From an uncultured Armatimonadota bacterium (GTDB lineage: Bacteria > Armatimonadota > Fimbriimonadia > Fimbriimonadales > Fimbriimonadaceae): 64,000 nt of DNA. The translations under genes and the position numbers were made by a program. A model generated the notes under the pieces. It did no database searches and was not told the DNA's origin. It saw nothing but the letters and a program-made list of their open reading frames with translations. This document shows positions 18,427 to 28,037 of the stretch, one piece after another. How positions within the stretch are numbered: position 1 is the stretch's first letter; every line of letters starts with the position of its first letter. The DNA lies in the NCBI GenBank assembly GCA_903927025.1, contig CAIYLG010000014.1:218802-282801 (forward strand), read 5' to 3'.

Positions 18427-20073
18427 CTATTGGTCTCCCTTGGTCTGTCCCATTGCCTGTTTGAATGCTTTGGCAATCTCGGGCGGCAGCTGACTCCAAA
18501 CCACCGGCTTGGATCCGTTCAGAACTGCCTCTGAAAAGCCAGTTTTCACGGTTTCCTTTGGCGTGCCTGCTGAGACCGTGATTGCGAGGCGCCTGCGCAA
18601 GCAAGGCTGGTAGAGGGGCTCTCTGCCCAGTTCCTTCTTTCGCCTCTCGTAGTTGAAAACAGCCTGATCCACAGTGTCCACTTCTCCAGGGACTTTTGCC
18701 GAGCCGATCAGTGCTGACTCTTCTTTGAGCTCAGTATCAATGGTAAGGTGCTGGAAATCTAATGTTGACCACAGCGCCGGGTCTGTCCCTGAATCACGTT
18801 GTACGCGGGACCGGGATTGAAGCAGCACGTTCAGCAGCTCTTCCTGGGCAAATCCTGAGAGGCTCGAAGCTCGAAATGGCTTATGCGCCCTTATCAGAAG
18901 CCAGTCTTGAGGTGTGAGCGCAGCATAGAGACGGATATTGAATGGATAGTCTCCAATGAACTCCTGGTCCACTGTCGCGCCCGCCATCACAAGCAACATC
19001 GCATCGGTCCAACATTCACTTGCGGTGGGTCGCTGGCTTGAGTTGTATCGGGAAAGGCTAACGATGTCTGCGACTCCATGCTCTCCCACTTCGTCAATAA
19101 AATCCGAGATCGCCTTCCGGACGGTTTGGGAAGGGTGGTCAATTTCGCAAGTAGTCAGGCTGGCGACCGCTGCTCCGTCAACAACGTTCCAGCGGTCGCA
19201 GAGGCTAAACCCCTCAAGGATGCTCTCGATGGATGGCGTGCCTTGTCCGGGCAACATCGCGAAGATTGAGAAGTCAGGCAGCGCCATAACCAGGTCCTTG
19301 TCGAGTTGACCGGCAAGCGGTTTCAGCATCAATTCGAGCATTGAGGCTATTGGGTCTGCTGATGCTGAATTCTTCCAGCCAGATCGGATTGCGGAAGGAT
19401 CGTTCATCAGCTTTCCGATCAATTGTTGCTGCTCTGGGCTAAGAGGATGTTTTTGGAGTGAAGCTGACAGTAGGGATCGGATACTCGGTGGAAGCCCTTT
19501 GAAATTGACTTCATGGCCACCCATGTCGTACTCATAGGCCCCAGGGGCAACCCTGCGAATCAACACGAAATCGTCCGCTTCTGTCCCTTTTGATGCCGAT
19601 GGGGTCGGCAATTGGCGGATGTAGGGAGTCGGGGATGAGCTGTATCTGAGAATTCTTCCGGGTGGAAGTTCGTAAAGATCACGAATGGGAAGGCCAAGCG
19701 ACACCTTGTCTTTGGCCGCAGCTGCTTGGAATAGTCGCTTGAATTCGAGGAAATCGTCGTTCCCGCCCTGCTTCTTGAACCTAAGGCGAAGTTTCCCACC
19801 ATCGCTCACCCACTCACTTAGAAGTGCTGATGCCACTAGATTTCGGATCCGTGCCGGATCCCCTGATTTAACGGAAACAAACACTGGGTAGTCCCAGAGG
19901 TTGGCTGTGGCGACATGCCTGGTGCCAGTGACCTCCGACAGTCTTTGACATAAGCTTGTTATTCCGTAGCAACCAGGTTGAATAGGAGCAAGGACGGCGA
20001 CTGCGAGGAGCGCAAGCATAGTTGGAAGACGGTATTGGGACTTCTGCGGTTCAAATTCGTACCCTGTTTGCAA
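18427..20073 (-). CDS. Large exported protein of unknown function
   Basis: This 548-residue protein is not recognised as any named family. After a short basic N-terminus there is a hydrophobic stretch (about residues 18-33, MLALLAVAVLAPIQPGC) that looks like a signal or anchor; the following Cys is not in a standard lipobox. The rest is mixed alpha/beta, with no repeats, catalytic motif or membrane segment that I can identify. The frame begins with a TTG at 20073, and an ATG at 20019 at the start of the hydrophobic stretch is an equally good start. It converges on mnmA and is divergent from ytxH. Length, intact frame and normal composition support a real gene, but no function can be claimed. 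Confidence 0.6.
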   Translation of the reverse strand: MQTGYEFEPQKSQYRLPTMLALLAVAVLAPIQPGCYGITSLCQRLSEVTGTRHVATANLWDYPVFVSVKSGDPARIRNLVASALLSEWVSDGGKLRLRFKKQGGNDDFLEFKRLFQAAAAKDKVSLGLPIRDLYELPPGRILRYSSSPTPYIRQLPTPSASKGTEADDFVLIRRVAPGAYEYDMGGHEVNFKGLPPSIRSLLSASLQKHPLSPEQQQLIGKLMNDPSAIRSGWKNSASADPIASMLELMLKPLAGQLDKDLVMALPDFSIFAMLPGQGTPSIESILEGFSLCDRWNVVDGAAVASLTTCEIDHPSQTVRKAISDFIDEVGEHGVADIVSLSRYNSSQRPTASECWTDAMLLVMAGATVDQEFIGDYPFNIRLYAALTPQDWLLIRAHKPFRASSLSGFAQEELLNVLLQSRSRVQRDSGTDPALWSTLDFQHLTIDTELKEESALIGSAKVPGEVDTVDQAVFNYERRKKELGREPLYQPCLRRRLAITVSAGTPKETVKTGFSEAVLNGSKPVVWSQLPPEIAKAFKQAMGQTKGDQ

Positions 20074-20207
20074 TCGTGGAGCTATTGAGACTCGATTACA
20101 CGGGAAATCGCAACCAAATCTGTCCGTGATGACGTTGACATTGTTAAAGCCGCGCCAAAACGTTTACCCTGGGGCGTACAATCTAGACCACATATCGGAG
20201 GAATCAA

Positions 20208-20441
20208 GTGAGCAACAACAACGACGACAGCAACGTGCTTATCTATATGCTTGCAGGCGTAGGCCTCGGTGCCATTATCGGCGCCGCAGCAGGTCTGCTT
20301 TTTGCGCCTAAGGCTGGCAATGAGCTTCGAGACGAACTGACAGGGAAGCTTAAGGAACTGAAGGACAAGACCGATGACTGGGTCAGCGAACAGCGCGCAA
20401 AGCGAGCTGTTGAAGGCGCAGCCGAAGAACTCGGCGTCTAA
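20208..20441 (+). CDS. YtxH domain-containing small membrane protein
   Basis: This 77-residue protein has one membrane segment (about residues 11-31, MLAGVGLGAIIGAAAGLLFA) followed by the PKAGNELRDEL motif and a charged helical tail. That is the YtxH/gas-vesicle-like layout found in many stress-related small membrane proteins. The GTG start at 20208 is supported by CGGAGGA about 6 bases upstream, one of the clearest ribosome-binding sites in the window. The AI-2E transporter starts 11 bases after its stop, so the two form a short operon. The family's biochemical role is not known; expression under general stress has been described for relatives in Bacillus. Confidence 0.85.
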   Translation: MSNNNDDSNVLIYMLAGVGLGAIIGAAAGLLFAPKAGNELRDELTGKLKELKDKTDDWVSEQRAKRAVEGAAEELGV

Positions 20442-20452
20442 TCTCTCAACCT

Positions 20453-21658
20453 ATGCAAGGCTGGAGAATCGCTCTGTGGGTGGTCATCGTGATGACCATC
20501 CTCCTCTTCCTTTACTTTGTAAGAGGCATTCTCCTGCCCTTTATCGTGGCGTTCGCGATCAGCGCCATGCTAGAGCCAACCATCAAGCGTCTTCGATTGC
20601 GCGGATGGCCAAGGCCGTTGGCGATCTGGTCCATCTTCCTCGTCTTCATCGGCGTGATGACCGCGATGGGATTGTGGCTGACCCCGATTATTTCGAATCA
20701 GGTTGGCGGGTTTCGGACCAAGATTGATGACATCACTTCGAACCTGACCCATCAGGACGAGTCAGACAACTTCTTTGTCCGCTGGAATCCAGCCGTGCAA
20801 ATCGCGCACCCAGACGACAATCCGCTCGACAAGTTCCTCGAGCAATATCAAGACTCGTTGCAGCGGTTCGGACTTCCAACAACCAGAAGGGCTCTCATGG
20901 CCCAATATATTGAGCCTCAGCGCAGTCAGCTTGGGAAATCCATTCAGAAGTTCCTGCAAGGATTTCTAGGACTGGCGAGCGGCTTGGTGTCAAACGTCTT
21001 GACCTTGATGTTTGTGCCGCTTCTTGTTCTGCTGATGCTGTTCAACATGGATCAGATTCGGCGCAGAAGTGTGACATGGATTCCGCCATCCATACGAGCC
21101 AACACTCTTTCGATCCTCTCCGAAATTGGCAATGTTTTCACCAGCTATTTGAGGGGGGTAACCATCGCCGTGATTGGCTATATGACGGTCATGAGCATCT
21201 GCCTGGAAGTTTTGGGGGCACCCTACTCGATCCTGCTCGGCGTGCTGTTCGGCGCCCTTTACCTAGTCCCCTATCTAAATGTGCTCATCAGTGGAACGCT
21301 TTTAGTCGTTGTCACAGGGTTGAGTGATAAAACGGGAGGTCTGCTATTTCATGCAAGCAGTTCCTGGGGATTTGCGATCCTACTGCTGTTCTGCTACATG
21401 GCGTGCCACTTTACCTACGACTCCCTGGTCTATCCGAGAGTGGTGGGCAGGGCAGTGGGACTTGATCCAGTCGTCAGCATGTTTGTGATCTTCAGCGGAG
21501 GAGCCTTATTCGGCTTGGTCGGGATGATCATCGCGTTTCCCCTGGCGGGATCAGTGAAGGTGATTCTTGACCGGCTTCTGCGAATCACCTCGGGTAGCCA
21601 GGATGCCCTCCGGCTGCCGAGCGTGCCACTCCGGCATCGTTCAACCACTGCTGGCTGA
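20453..21658 (+). CDS. AI-2E family transporter (TqsA/PerM-like)
   Basis: This 401-residue polytopic inner-membrane protein belongs to the AI-2E transporter (UPF0118) family, whose members include the autoinducer-2 exporter TqsA and Na+/H+ antiporters. Two N-terminal helices (VVIVMTILLFLYFVRGILLP) and IVAFAISAMLEPTIKRLR are followed by a large hydrophilic segment (about residues 75-175), then a five-to-six-helix C-terminal half. That half includes PYSILLGVLFGALYLVPYLN and GLDPVVSMFVIFSGGALFGLV, the conserved family blocks. The substrate cannot be told from sequence. It follows ytxH by 11 bases. The last 20 residues are polar and Arg/Ser-rich. Confidence 0.88.
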   Translation: MQGWRIALWVVIVMTILLFLYFVRGILLPFIVAFAISAMLEPTIKRLRLRGWPRPLAIWSIFLVFIGVMTAMGLWLTPIISNQVGGFRTKIDDITSNLTHQDESDNFFVRWNPAVQIAHPDDNPLDKFLEQYQDSLQRFGLPTTRRALMAQYIEPQRSQLGKSIQKFLQGFLGLASGLVSNVLTLMFVPLLVLLMLFNMDQIRRRSVTWIPPSIRANTLSILSEIGNVFTSYLRGVTIAVIGYMTVMSICLEVLGAPYSILLGVLFGALYLVPYLNVLISGTLLVVVTGLSDKTGGLLFHASSSWGFAILLLFCYMACHFTYDSLVYPRVVGRAVGLDPVVSMFVIFSGGALFGLVGMIIAFPLAGSVKVILDRLLRITSGSQDALRLPSVPLRHRSTTAG

Positions 21659-21802
21659 TCCATATTCCGGTTGCCGCTATATTCCTCGCTAAATTGCGGT
21701 GGAAATCTAGGACTTCACACGGAATCCGGTGACACGGGCTTCTCAAAGTCGTAGACTGTTGGAATCTTCTTACGCAGCGTCGCGTCTGCCCGGTTTTCAC
21801 TC

Positions 21803-24800
21803 ATGTTTAACCTTCGTAGAGTTCTCCTACTTGCAGTGATCTTTATCTCTGTGTTTGTATCAATTCCTGCTTTCGGGCAGTCCTGGACACCCGTTAATAA
21901 TGTTCCGGGCATTAGTGCCTACAACCCCACACTGCTGACGGATGGCTCAGTGATGATCCAGGACGGGGACAATTCTGTGTGGTGGAAGCTCACGCCGGAC
22001 AACAACGGTAACTACGCAAACGGCACTTGGACCCAGCTGTCCGCACCTGACAATTACGGTCCGCTGTACTACGCTTCCGCAGTGCTCCCGGACGGCCGGG
22101 TATTCACGATGGGTGGTGAGTACAACATGGGGCAGGGACCGCTCTGGCAGAACCAAGGCTTCATCTACGACCCTATGTCCGATACATGGACCCAAATCTC
22201 GGCGCCTGCTGGATGGGACCAGATTGGTGATATGGGATGCGTGACGCTGCCCAATGGCAAGGTGATGATCTGCAACCCGCTTAGCAACCAGGCGGCCTTG
22301 TTTGATCCTGTCACCAACACCATTACATCTCCGTACGGCTCGGGCAAAGCGGATGGGAATGATGAAGAAGGTTTGACTCTGTTGCCGAATGGCACGATCC
22401 TCACCGTCGATACCACTCCGAACAATTCAGAGATTTTTAACCCCGCGACTGGGTTGTGGACTTCTGCAGGTCAGACTCCAGCGACTCTAGTGGGAGGTGG
22501 TGAAGAGATTGGACCACAGGTTCTGCGACCGGATGGCACTGTCATCTGCTTCGGCGGTGGCGGCCACAACTGCGTTTACGATACAAAGACCGGAACTTGG
22601 TCAGTAGCCCCTGATTTTCCCAACGGGTTGGACTGTGCGGACGCGCCTGCGTGCCTTTTGCCCAACGGAAAGGTGCTCGTTATGGCTGCTCCAGGCCTGT
22701 TTGGATCTGGAGTTCAATTCTTCGAGTGGGATGGCACAAACCTTAATCCTGCTCCAACTACGGACAATGCTCCGTTTGAGCCGTCTTTTGTGGGCAACAT
22801 GCTCATGCTGCCGAGCGGACAGGTGCTCCTCACTGATCAGTCCAACACCATTCTTCTCTACACGCCTACGGGAAGTGCCGACCCTTCATGGGCACCCACG
22901 ATCACGAATTATCCCAGTGTCGTAGCTTCCGGCTTTTCCTTCCAAATCTTTGGAACGCAGTTCAACGGTCTATCCACCTGTTCAGCGTACGGAGACGACG
23001 AGGAGAACTTCACGAACTATCCGATGATTCGGATCACGAACAAGGCGACCGGGCACGTGTTCTATTGCCGCGAGTTCAATCCGAGCACGATGGCAATCTG
23101 TACTGGTAGCCAGACGGTGAACACCAACTTTACGGTGCCCGACAATATCGAGCTTGGTGCCTCAACGATTCAAGTAGTCACGAATGGAATTGCGTCCGCA
23201 CCAAAGGACATTACCGTTGCGAAATCGCTCCAGCTGTCAATTTCGCCGAATGTCGTTCCAGGTGGTTCGAGTTCCACAGGAACTGTCACCTACTTTGAGC
23301 CTGCACCGGCCGGTGGAGTGACTCTGAAGGTCGTCTCAGATACTTCTTTGGCCACGGTCCCAGCAACGATCACGATTCCTTCTGGGGCTTCAGTAGCTAC
23401 ATTCGCGATCGCCACCGCAACAACCACAAGCTCCTACGTTGCGAACATCACCTGCAGTCAAGGAACTGCAAAGGTGACGGCGGCCATTAATGTATTTGGT
23501 GTCGCTTCGATCGCTTTCTCACCCGGCTCCGTTTCTGGTGGAAACACCTCAACCGGTACGGTGACCTTGGGAACAGCCGCCCCGGCTGGCGGTGTGTCGA
23601 TAAGCTTGAGCAGCAATTCAGCGACGGTTACCGTGCCTGGATCCGTGACAATTCCAGCAGGCGCAACTTCGGCAACCATCACGGCAACAACCCAACCGGT
23701 TGCTGCGACCGTGAACGCCACGATCAGTGCAACTCTCGGGAACACTGTGACGGGCGGCCTCACAGTGACCCCTGCAACCCTAACTTCGATCGCACTCGCA
23801 CCGCCACAGGTGGTTGGAGGCGTTAATTCTGTAGGGACAGTTACCCTGGGATCGGTATCGGTGGCAGGAGGAACTGTCATCGGTTTGACATCCAGTGACC
23901 CTTCTGTGACCGTTCCTGCCTCCGTTACTGTGCCGGGCGGAGCAACCTCAGCAACATTTACAATCGCCACAACGCCAATTCAGCAGACGTTGACATCCAC
24001 CATTACCGCAAGTCAGGGGACGGTCTCTAAGACGGCAACTCTGACCGTGCTTCAACCCGCTTTGACGACGATATCCGTCTCGCCAAATGCGGTCGTGGGC
24101 GGGGTGTCTTCGACGGGAACAGTGGTCCTGTCTGGTGCCGCACCGCAGGGTGGGGAAGTCGTCGCGCTATCCTCGAACAGTGGGTCGGCCTCCGTGCTTG
24201 CGTCGGTGACTGTTCCAGCCGGATCGAAGAGCGCAACCTTCACGGTGCTCACCAAGTCGGTGACGTCCGATACAAATGTTTCGATCACGGGCATCTTGGG
24301 AACGGTGAGCCTGAGCGCCACGCTTACTGTTCAAAAGCCATACCTGGCTAGCGTTTCAATAGCACCTTCGTCCATCATCGGTGGGAATACGGCAACGGGA
24401 ACGGTTACCCTCGCAAGAGCCGCTCCAGCTGGAGGCATTGTGGTTTCTCTGTCCGTGGATGCTGGTGCCACGGTCCCCAGTACGCTAACCGTTCCGGTGG
24501 GAGCGTCTAGCGCCACTTTCCCAGTCCAAACATTTGGGGTTGCCATAAAATCAGTGGTCACTGTGACCGCATCGACGGTTGGGGTTTCGCTCTCTGCCAG
24601 TGTTACTGTCACGGTGGCTAGCCTCGGTCAAGTGACGGTCAATCCTAATCCAGCAGTAGGGGGAACAAGCCCAGTTGGGACTGCTTCCTTGAACGGGACT
24701 TCGCCAACAGATACCAAGGTTGCACTTGTGGCAACCGGAACTTACGCGTCTGTTCCCGCAACGGTCACGATTCCTGCGAACACGCCATCGACCACTTTTG

Positions 24801-25768
24801 CGGTGACCACCAAGGTTGTGACTGCGAATCAGACGTCCACGATCAATGCCACGGCAGGTGGCGTCATCGTTTCGACTCTTCTGACGATCACTCCAAATGC
24901 TGAGGCTTCATTTACAATTGCCCCGGGTTCGGTTGTGGGCGGCTCTTCAACTGTCGCGACTGGAACGGTGACGTTCAATGGCCCCGCTCCCGGTGCCGGC
25001 GAGGCGATCAAGCTTGTAAGCTCTAATCCCAAGCTGGCGATTGTTCCGCCTTCGGTGAGGCTTCTGAGCGGCAAGACTTCGGTTGCCTTTGCTGTGGTTC
25101 ACAAGCCTGTAACCTCTTCGACGACGGTTACGGTAACGGCAACATACGGCACTAAGTCTCTGACTGCCAGCATCACTCTGACTCCGTTTGAAGTTCAGAG
25201 CGTTTCGATGTCTCCTTCATCGGTTACCGGTGGTGGCAAGTCGACGGGAACGGTAACGCTGAATGCGGCGCCGGGGACTTCGAGCGGTGCGATCCTGGTG
25301 AAGCTGTCTTCAAGCTCGAAGTCTGTAACCGTGCCTTTGACGGTCTCGATTCCGGTAGGCAAGACCAGCGGGACATTCCTTGCCAGCACCTCTGTGACGG
25401 CCGCGACGTCAACCGCCACGATCACGGCGACTTACGGATCCACATCGGCTCAGGCAACTCTGACGGTGGTGCCTCCAACGATCTCCTCGCTGAGCGTCTC
25501 TCCAACTTCGGTGAAGGGAAGCTCTGCTGCGGCTGTAACAGGCACAGTGACCTTGTCTGGTGTTGCTCCCACCGGTGGAGTGGTGGTTTCGCTCAGCAGC
25601 TCTGCCGCGAATGCCGGATCGGTACCGGCCAGCGTCACGGTTCCAGCAGGCAAGTCGACGGTTACGTTCAAAGTCAGCCACTCTGCGGTCACTGCGCAGA
25701 CAGCGGTCACGATCTCGGGAACCACAGGCACGGTTACCAAGTCAGCCGTGCTCACGGTTAAGCCGTAA
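21803..25768 (+). CDS. Very large secreted protein: kelch beta-propeller plus nine Ig-like repeats
   Basis: This 1321-residue exported protein has a signal peptide (residues 1-25, ending PAFGQS). Residues 26-375 form kelch-type blades that repeat a PDGRVFTMGG pattern. Residues about 380-475 resemble the domain that closes galactose-oxidase-like propellers: FGTQFNGLSTCSAYGDDEEN, then MIRITNKATGHVFYCREFN and ASTIQVVTNGIASAP. From residue 476 to the end come nine tandem Ig-like repeats of about 94 residues, each with a Gly-Gly-x-x-x-T-G-T-V-T-L block, an AP.GG block and a VTVPAG..SATF block. There is no membrane anchor, sorting signal or dockerin. I infer an extracellular adhesive or carbohydrate-binding role. 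No copper-ligand set for galactose oxidase activity is clear. It converges on the kinase gene across a long hairpin. Confidence 0.85.
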   Translation: MFNLRRVLLLAVIFISVFVSIPAFGQSWTPVNNVPGISAYNPTLLTDGSVMIQDGDNSVWWKLTPDNNGNYANGTWTQLSAPDNYGPLYYASAVLPDGRVFTMGGEYNMGQGPLWQNQGFIYDPMSDTWTQISAPAGWDQIGDMGCVTLPNGKVMICNPLSNQAALFDPVTNTITSPYGSGKADGNDEEGLTLLPNGTILTVDTTPNNSEIFNPATGLWTSAGQTPATLVGGGEEIGPQVLRPDGTVICFGGGGHNCVYDTKTGTWSVAPDFPNGLDCADAPACLLPNGKVLVMAAPGLFGSGVQFFEWDGTNLNPAPTTDNAPFEPSFVGNMLMLPSGQVLLTDQSNTILLYTPTGSADPSWAPTITNYPSVVASGFSFQIFGTQFNGLSTCSAYGDDEENFTNYPMIRITNKATGHVFYCREFNPSTMAICTGSQTVNTNFTVPDNIELGASTIQVVTNGIASAPKDITVAKSLQLSISPNVVPGGSSSTGTVTYFEPAPAGGVTLKVVSDTSLATVPATITIPSGASVATFAIATATTTSSYVANITCSQGTAKVTAAINVFGVASIAFSPGSVSGGNTSTGTVTLGTAAPAGGVSISLSSNSATVTVPGSVTIPAGATSATITATTQPVAATVNATISATLGNTVTGGLTVTPATLTSIALAPPQVVGGVNSVGTVTLGSVSVAGGTVIGLTSSDPSVTVPASVTVPGGATSATFTIATTPIQQTLTSTITASQGTVSKTATLTVLQPALTTISVSPNAVVGGVSSTGTVVLSGAAPQGGEVVALSSNSGSASVLASVTVPAGSKSATFTVLTKSVTSDTNVSITGILGTVSLSATLTVQKPYLASVSIAPSSIIGGNTATGTVTLARAAPAGGIVVSLSVDAGATVPSTLTVPVGASSATFPVQTFGVAIKSVVTVTASTVGVSLSASVTVTVASLGQVTVNPNPAVGGTSPVGTASLNGTSPTDTKVALVATGTYASVPATVTIPANTPSTTFAVTTKVVTANQTSTINATAGGVIVSTLLTITPNAEASFTIAPGSVVGGSSTVATGTVTFNGPAPGAGEAIKLVSSNPKLAIVPPSVRLLSGKTSVAFAVVHKPVTSSTTVTVTATYGTKSLTASITLTPFEVQSVSMSPSSVTGGGKSTGTVTLNAAPGTSSGAILVKLSSSSKSVTVPLTVSIPVGKTSGTFLASTSVTAATSTATITATYGSTSAQATLTVVPPTISSLSVSPTSVKGSSAAAVTGTVTLSGVAPTGGVVVSLSSSAANAGSVPASVTVPAGKSTVTFKVSHSAVTAQTAVTISGTTGTVTKSAVLTVKP
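23228..25765 (+). repeat. Nine tandem Ig-like protein repeats
   Basis: These are nine consecutive units of about 91-97 codons each. The units share a core of GGxxSTGTVTL, then APxGGxxVxLSS and VTVPAGxxSATF, but they differ enough that no long stretch of identical DNA is obvious. This points to old duplications rather than recent slippage. Unit six has lost the AP.GG block (TSPTDTKV), and units seven and nine carry two or three extra residues in the first block. The long reverse-strand open frames across this region are by-products of its Thr/Val/Ser-rich codon use. Confidence 0.85.
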
Positions 25769-25776
25769 GCCGGAAG

Positions 25777-25815
25777 GGTCTCTAAGCGCTAATTCTCTTT
25801 TGGCGCTTAGAGACC
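25777..25815. terminator. Perfect 13-bp hairpin between the kelch gene and the kinase
   Basis: GGTCTCTAAGCGC at 25777-25789 is exactly complementary to GCGCTTAGAGACC at 25803-25815, with a 13-base loop. The kinase stop TAA lies in the right arm, and the kelch stop is 8 bases before the left arm. No T-tract follows either side. Position between convergent ends implies a two-way terminator. Confidence 0.75.
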
Positions 25816-27960
25816 AAGATCGTTTGAGATTCGGATCGCCAAATCCTTGGCGGATACCGTGATGGTTTGGTCGCCGGAACTCAAGTGCGCCACCAATACC
25901 ACCGGATTGAGACCAAACGAGATGGTGTCCCTTTGCCCACTGAATTGAAGGTGGATGTCTGTCTCGTCTGCCCAAACTCCGACGACCGCATCGGTCGGTT
26001 GGCGCTTTTTCATGAAGATGCCCCCGTAGGTGATTTCTGAACGGTTGATGGAAAGGCTGATCACCTTTCCGTCTCCGTCCTTCACGGCGTTACCCTTCCA
26101 AAGCGTGTCTCCGCTGTCATCAAATGAAATTTTGCCTGTGTGATAGGCCTGACGTAAAACGATCTCCACCCGATCCGCAAAATCCTGTTCAGCGTGAATG
26201 GTGGGTAGCCCCTTGGCGAGGCGGTGCCAGTCCTCCATGACCTTGGGCTCGCCAACGTGCTTTACGAGTCTGCGATTTGTCGTTGCGCTCAATCGCAGAT
26301 ATTGTTGGTCTCGGTCAAATTCCGTAGTGCAGTGTTCGCACAATAGCCCCGGGTTTGGACTCGTTTTTCCTGCGCCCAGCCATCGAGCACTCTCCAAATT
26401 GAGGAGGCGTCCAATGAACGCTTCGGAAAACCCATACGGATCTTCTGGAGCTCCTAGGAGAGTCAGATGCTCGCCTTCGAGGTAGTAGTCTGCCGCACAA
26501 CTGTCACAGTAAGCATTTCCCGAACCTGGTTCTAGTCCAGCGGCGACCCTTGCCCATTCCTCTGGATAAAGGGTCTTGTGTCCCTTTGGCGAAGGGCGAA
26601 TTTGTTGCCATCGACCATCGGATAGGACGTCGTATTGGGCAGTGCAATCACCACACACCCAAATTTGAGCTGAGCGCCCTAACTTATTCCTCCAGAAGTC
26701 GAATGGCTGAAAATCTTGATCCGCGTCCATTTTCGCCATTTGGTTCCCCTTGGTCTCAAACCGAGATTCGCAAGACTGGCAATTTGCGGCCTGATCAGTG
26801 GAGAGGATGGACTTTCGGCGATATTGGAGAATGCCGACTCCACAGGATGGGCAGAGTGCAATAGGGCTGAAATTCTTGACGAGCGACAGCACTCCAGACT
26901 TGCAGGAAGGGCAGAGTCGCTCCTGAATGTCCCTACGCCTAACGTTTCCGTTACGGCAAACGGGGCATAGCTCTCGTCTCAGGGGTCGGGGTTCTGACAT
27001 AACCGCGTTGCAGACCGGACATCCCCTTCGGTCAAACGAGAACCGCTTGAGACGCACGAGGGTTTCATCAAGGTAGTCGAGCGAGTCATGCTCAGGAACC
27101 TCTGGATCAGATTCGAGAAGGTCTCTAAACTCAGCTACGGTCTGCGGTCTTTCGCTGTAGCTCAGTGAAAGCGTCTGGGTAATGGCCCTTGCCACGATAG
27201 GGTCCAAGTCTGGCCGTAACTCGCCCAAATGTGGAAGGGACATCCCAGAGGCTCGCTCTGCAGAACTTGCTGGAGCAGATCCGGTCAGCAACGCAAAAAA
27301 GGTTGCCGCAAGGGCAAAGAGGTCTGTCGCAGGTCCGCGTCGCGCTCGTTCCGACATCTGTTCTGGTGGCGCGAAGCCTGGCGTGTAGAGAACTGTGTGC
27401 GTGGTTGTGGAGTCAGCATGCCACTCACGAGCCGCACCGAAGTCGATGAGAAACACTTCTCCATCCGACCTTACGAGGATGTTCGACGGCTTGATGTCAC
27501 GATGCAGGATCCTCTTTGCGTGAACGGCTTCTAGGACGACCAAGAGCCGATTGAGCTTGTCGATTGCATCATCGCAGGAAAGCGTCCCTGACGTCCTTAA
27601 CAGTTCATCCAATGTTTTGGAGTTGGGAATGTAATCTGTCGCAAAGTAGGCCGTTCCGTTTTCGCGAAACGTGGCGCGAATTGGTGGCACACCGGCAAGA
27701 TCAAATCGGCTGAGAAGGGCGGCCTCTTCCAGAAACTGCTCTCGAAGGCGGACCGCTTCAGATCCGTCAAATACCAGGAGGCCACTTGGTAGCCTTGGCG
27801 TCCCGATCGGAGCGAGTTCCTTGACAACCACAGAATCTCCGCGCGAAAGGTCAGTGCATAGGTACGCAATGCCAAATCCACCACGGCCCAGAACCTTTCG
27901 CAGTTCAAAGCGGTCGTTGAACCGGTATCCGGGGTCCAGTGGCCTCGGGTCAGAGGGCAT
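25807..27960 (-). CDS. Ser/Thr protein kinase with eight-CxxC zinc-ribbon region
   Basis: This 717-residue protein has a complete Hanks-type kinase domain (about residues 15-290). The glycine loop is LGRGGFG at 24-30, the ATP lysine is K47, the catalytic loop HRDIKPSN is at 153-160 and DFG is at 173-175. PPEQ and ATDLFALA follow. From about residue 315 to 560 there are eight CxxC knuckles (CPVC, CPVC, CPSC, CPSC, CQSC, CGDC, CDSC, CEHC), enough for about four zinc ribbons. A last soluble domain of about 140 residues (DRVEIVLRQAYHTGKISFDD to the end) is not recognised. No membrane segment is present, so unlike PASTA kinases this one is cytoplasmic. It should phosphorylate proteins; targets are unknown. 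Fourteen residues precede the kinase fold, so the ATG at 27960 is a good start. Confidence 0.88.
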   Translation of the reverse strand: MPSDPRPLDPGYRFNDRFELRKVLGRGGFGIAYLCTDLSRGDSVVVKELAPIGTPRLPSGLLVFDGSEAVRLREQFLEEAALLSRFDLAGVPPIRATFRENGTAYFATDYIPNSKTLDELLRTSGTLSCDDAIDKLNRLLVVLEAVHAKRILHRDIKPSNILVRSDGEVFLIDFGAAREWHADSTTTHTVLYTPGFAPPEQMSERARRGPATDLFALAATFFALLTGSAPASSAERASGMSLPHLGELRPDLDPIVARAITQTLSLSYSERPQTVAEFRDLLESDPEVPEHDSLDYLDETLVRLKRFSFDRRGCPVCNAVMSEPRPLRRELCPVCRNGNVRRRDIQERLCPSCKSGVLSLVKNFSPIALCPSCGVGILQYRRKSILSTDQAANCQSCESRFETKGNQMAKMDADQDFQPFDFWRNKLGRSAQIWVCGDCTAQYDVLSDGRWQQIRPSPKGHKTLYPEEWARVAAGLEPGSGNAYCDSCAADYYLEGEHLTLLGAPEDPYGFSEAFIGRLLNLESARWLGAGKTSPNPGLLCEHCTTEFDRDQQYLRLSATTNRRLVKHVGEPKVMEDWHRLAKGLPTIHAEQDFADRVEIVLRQAYHTGKISFDDSGDTLWKGNAVKDGDGKVISLSINRSEITYGGIFMKKRQPTDAVVGVWADETDIHLQFSGQRDTISFGLNPVVLVAHLSSGDQTITVSAKDLAIRISNDLGL

Positions 27961-28022
27961 GACTTAATATAGCCCGTTAGGTGCCTATCGGTGTCGGTGC
28001 CAACTCCTGGTGGAATGAGGAA

Positions 28023-28037
28023 GATCATGATATGATC
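28023..28037. promoter_or_regulatory. Inverted repeat GATCAT-gat-ATGATC upstream of the M28 peptidase
   Basis: Six-base arms separated by three bases lie in the 125-base region between the divergent kinase and peptidase genes. TATGAT at 28031-28036 could serve as a -10 box for the peptidase, although no -35 at 17 bases is convincing. The repeat could be an operator; this is inference. Confidence 0.3.

Noticed and set aside
21659..21802. Riboswitch (c-di-GMP type) in the 144-base region before the kelch gene
   Set aside because: No conserved aptamer core could be matched. Only short, unrelated inverted repeats are visible.
23458..25755. Several long minus-strand frames inside the Ig-like repeat region
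   Set aside because: They recur with the repeat period and read as Thr/Val/Pro-rich by-products of the forward codon use.
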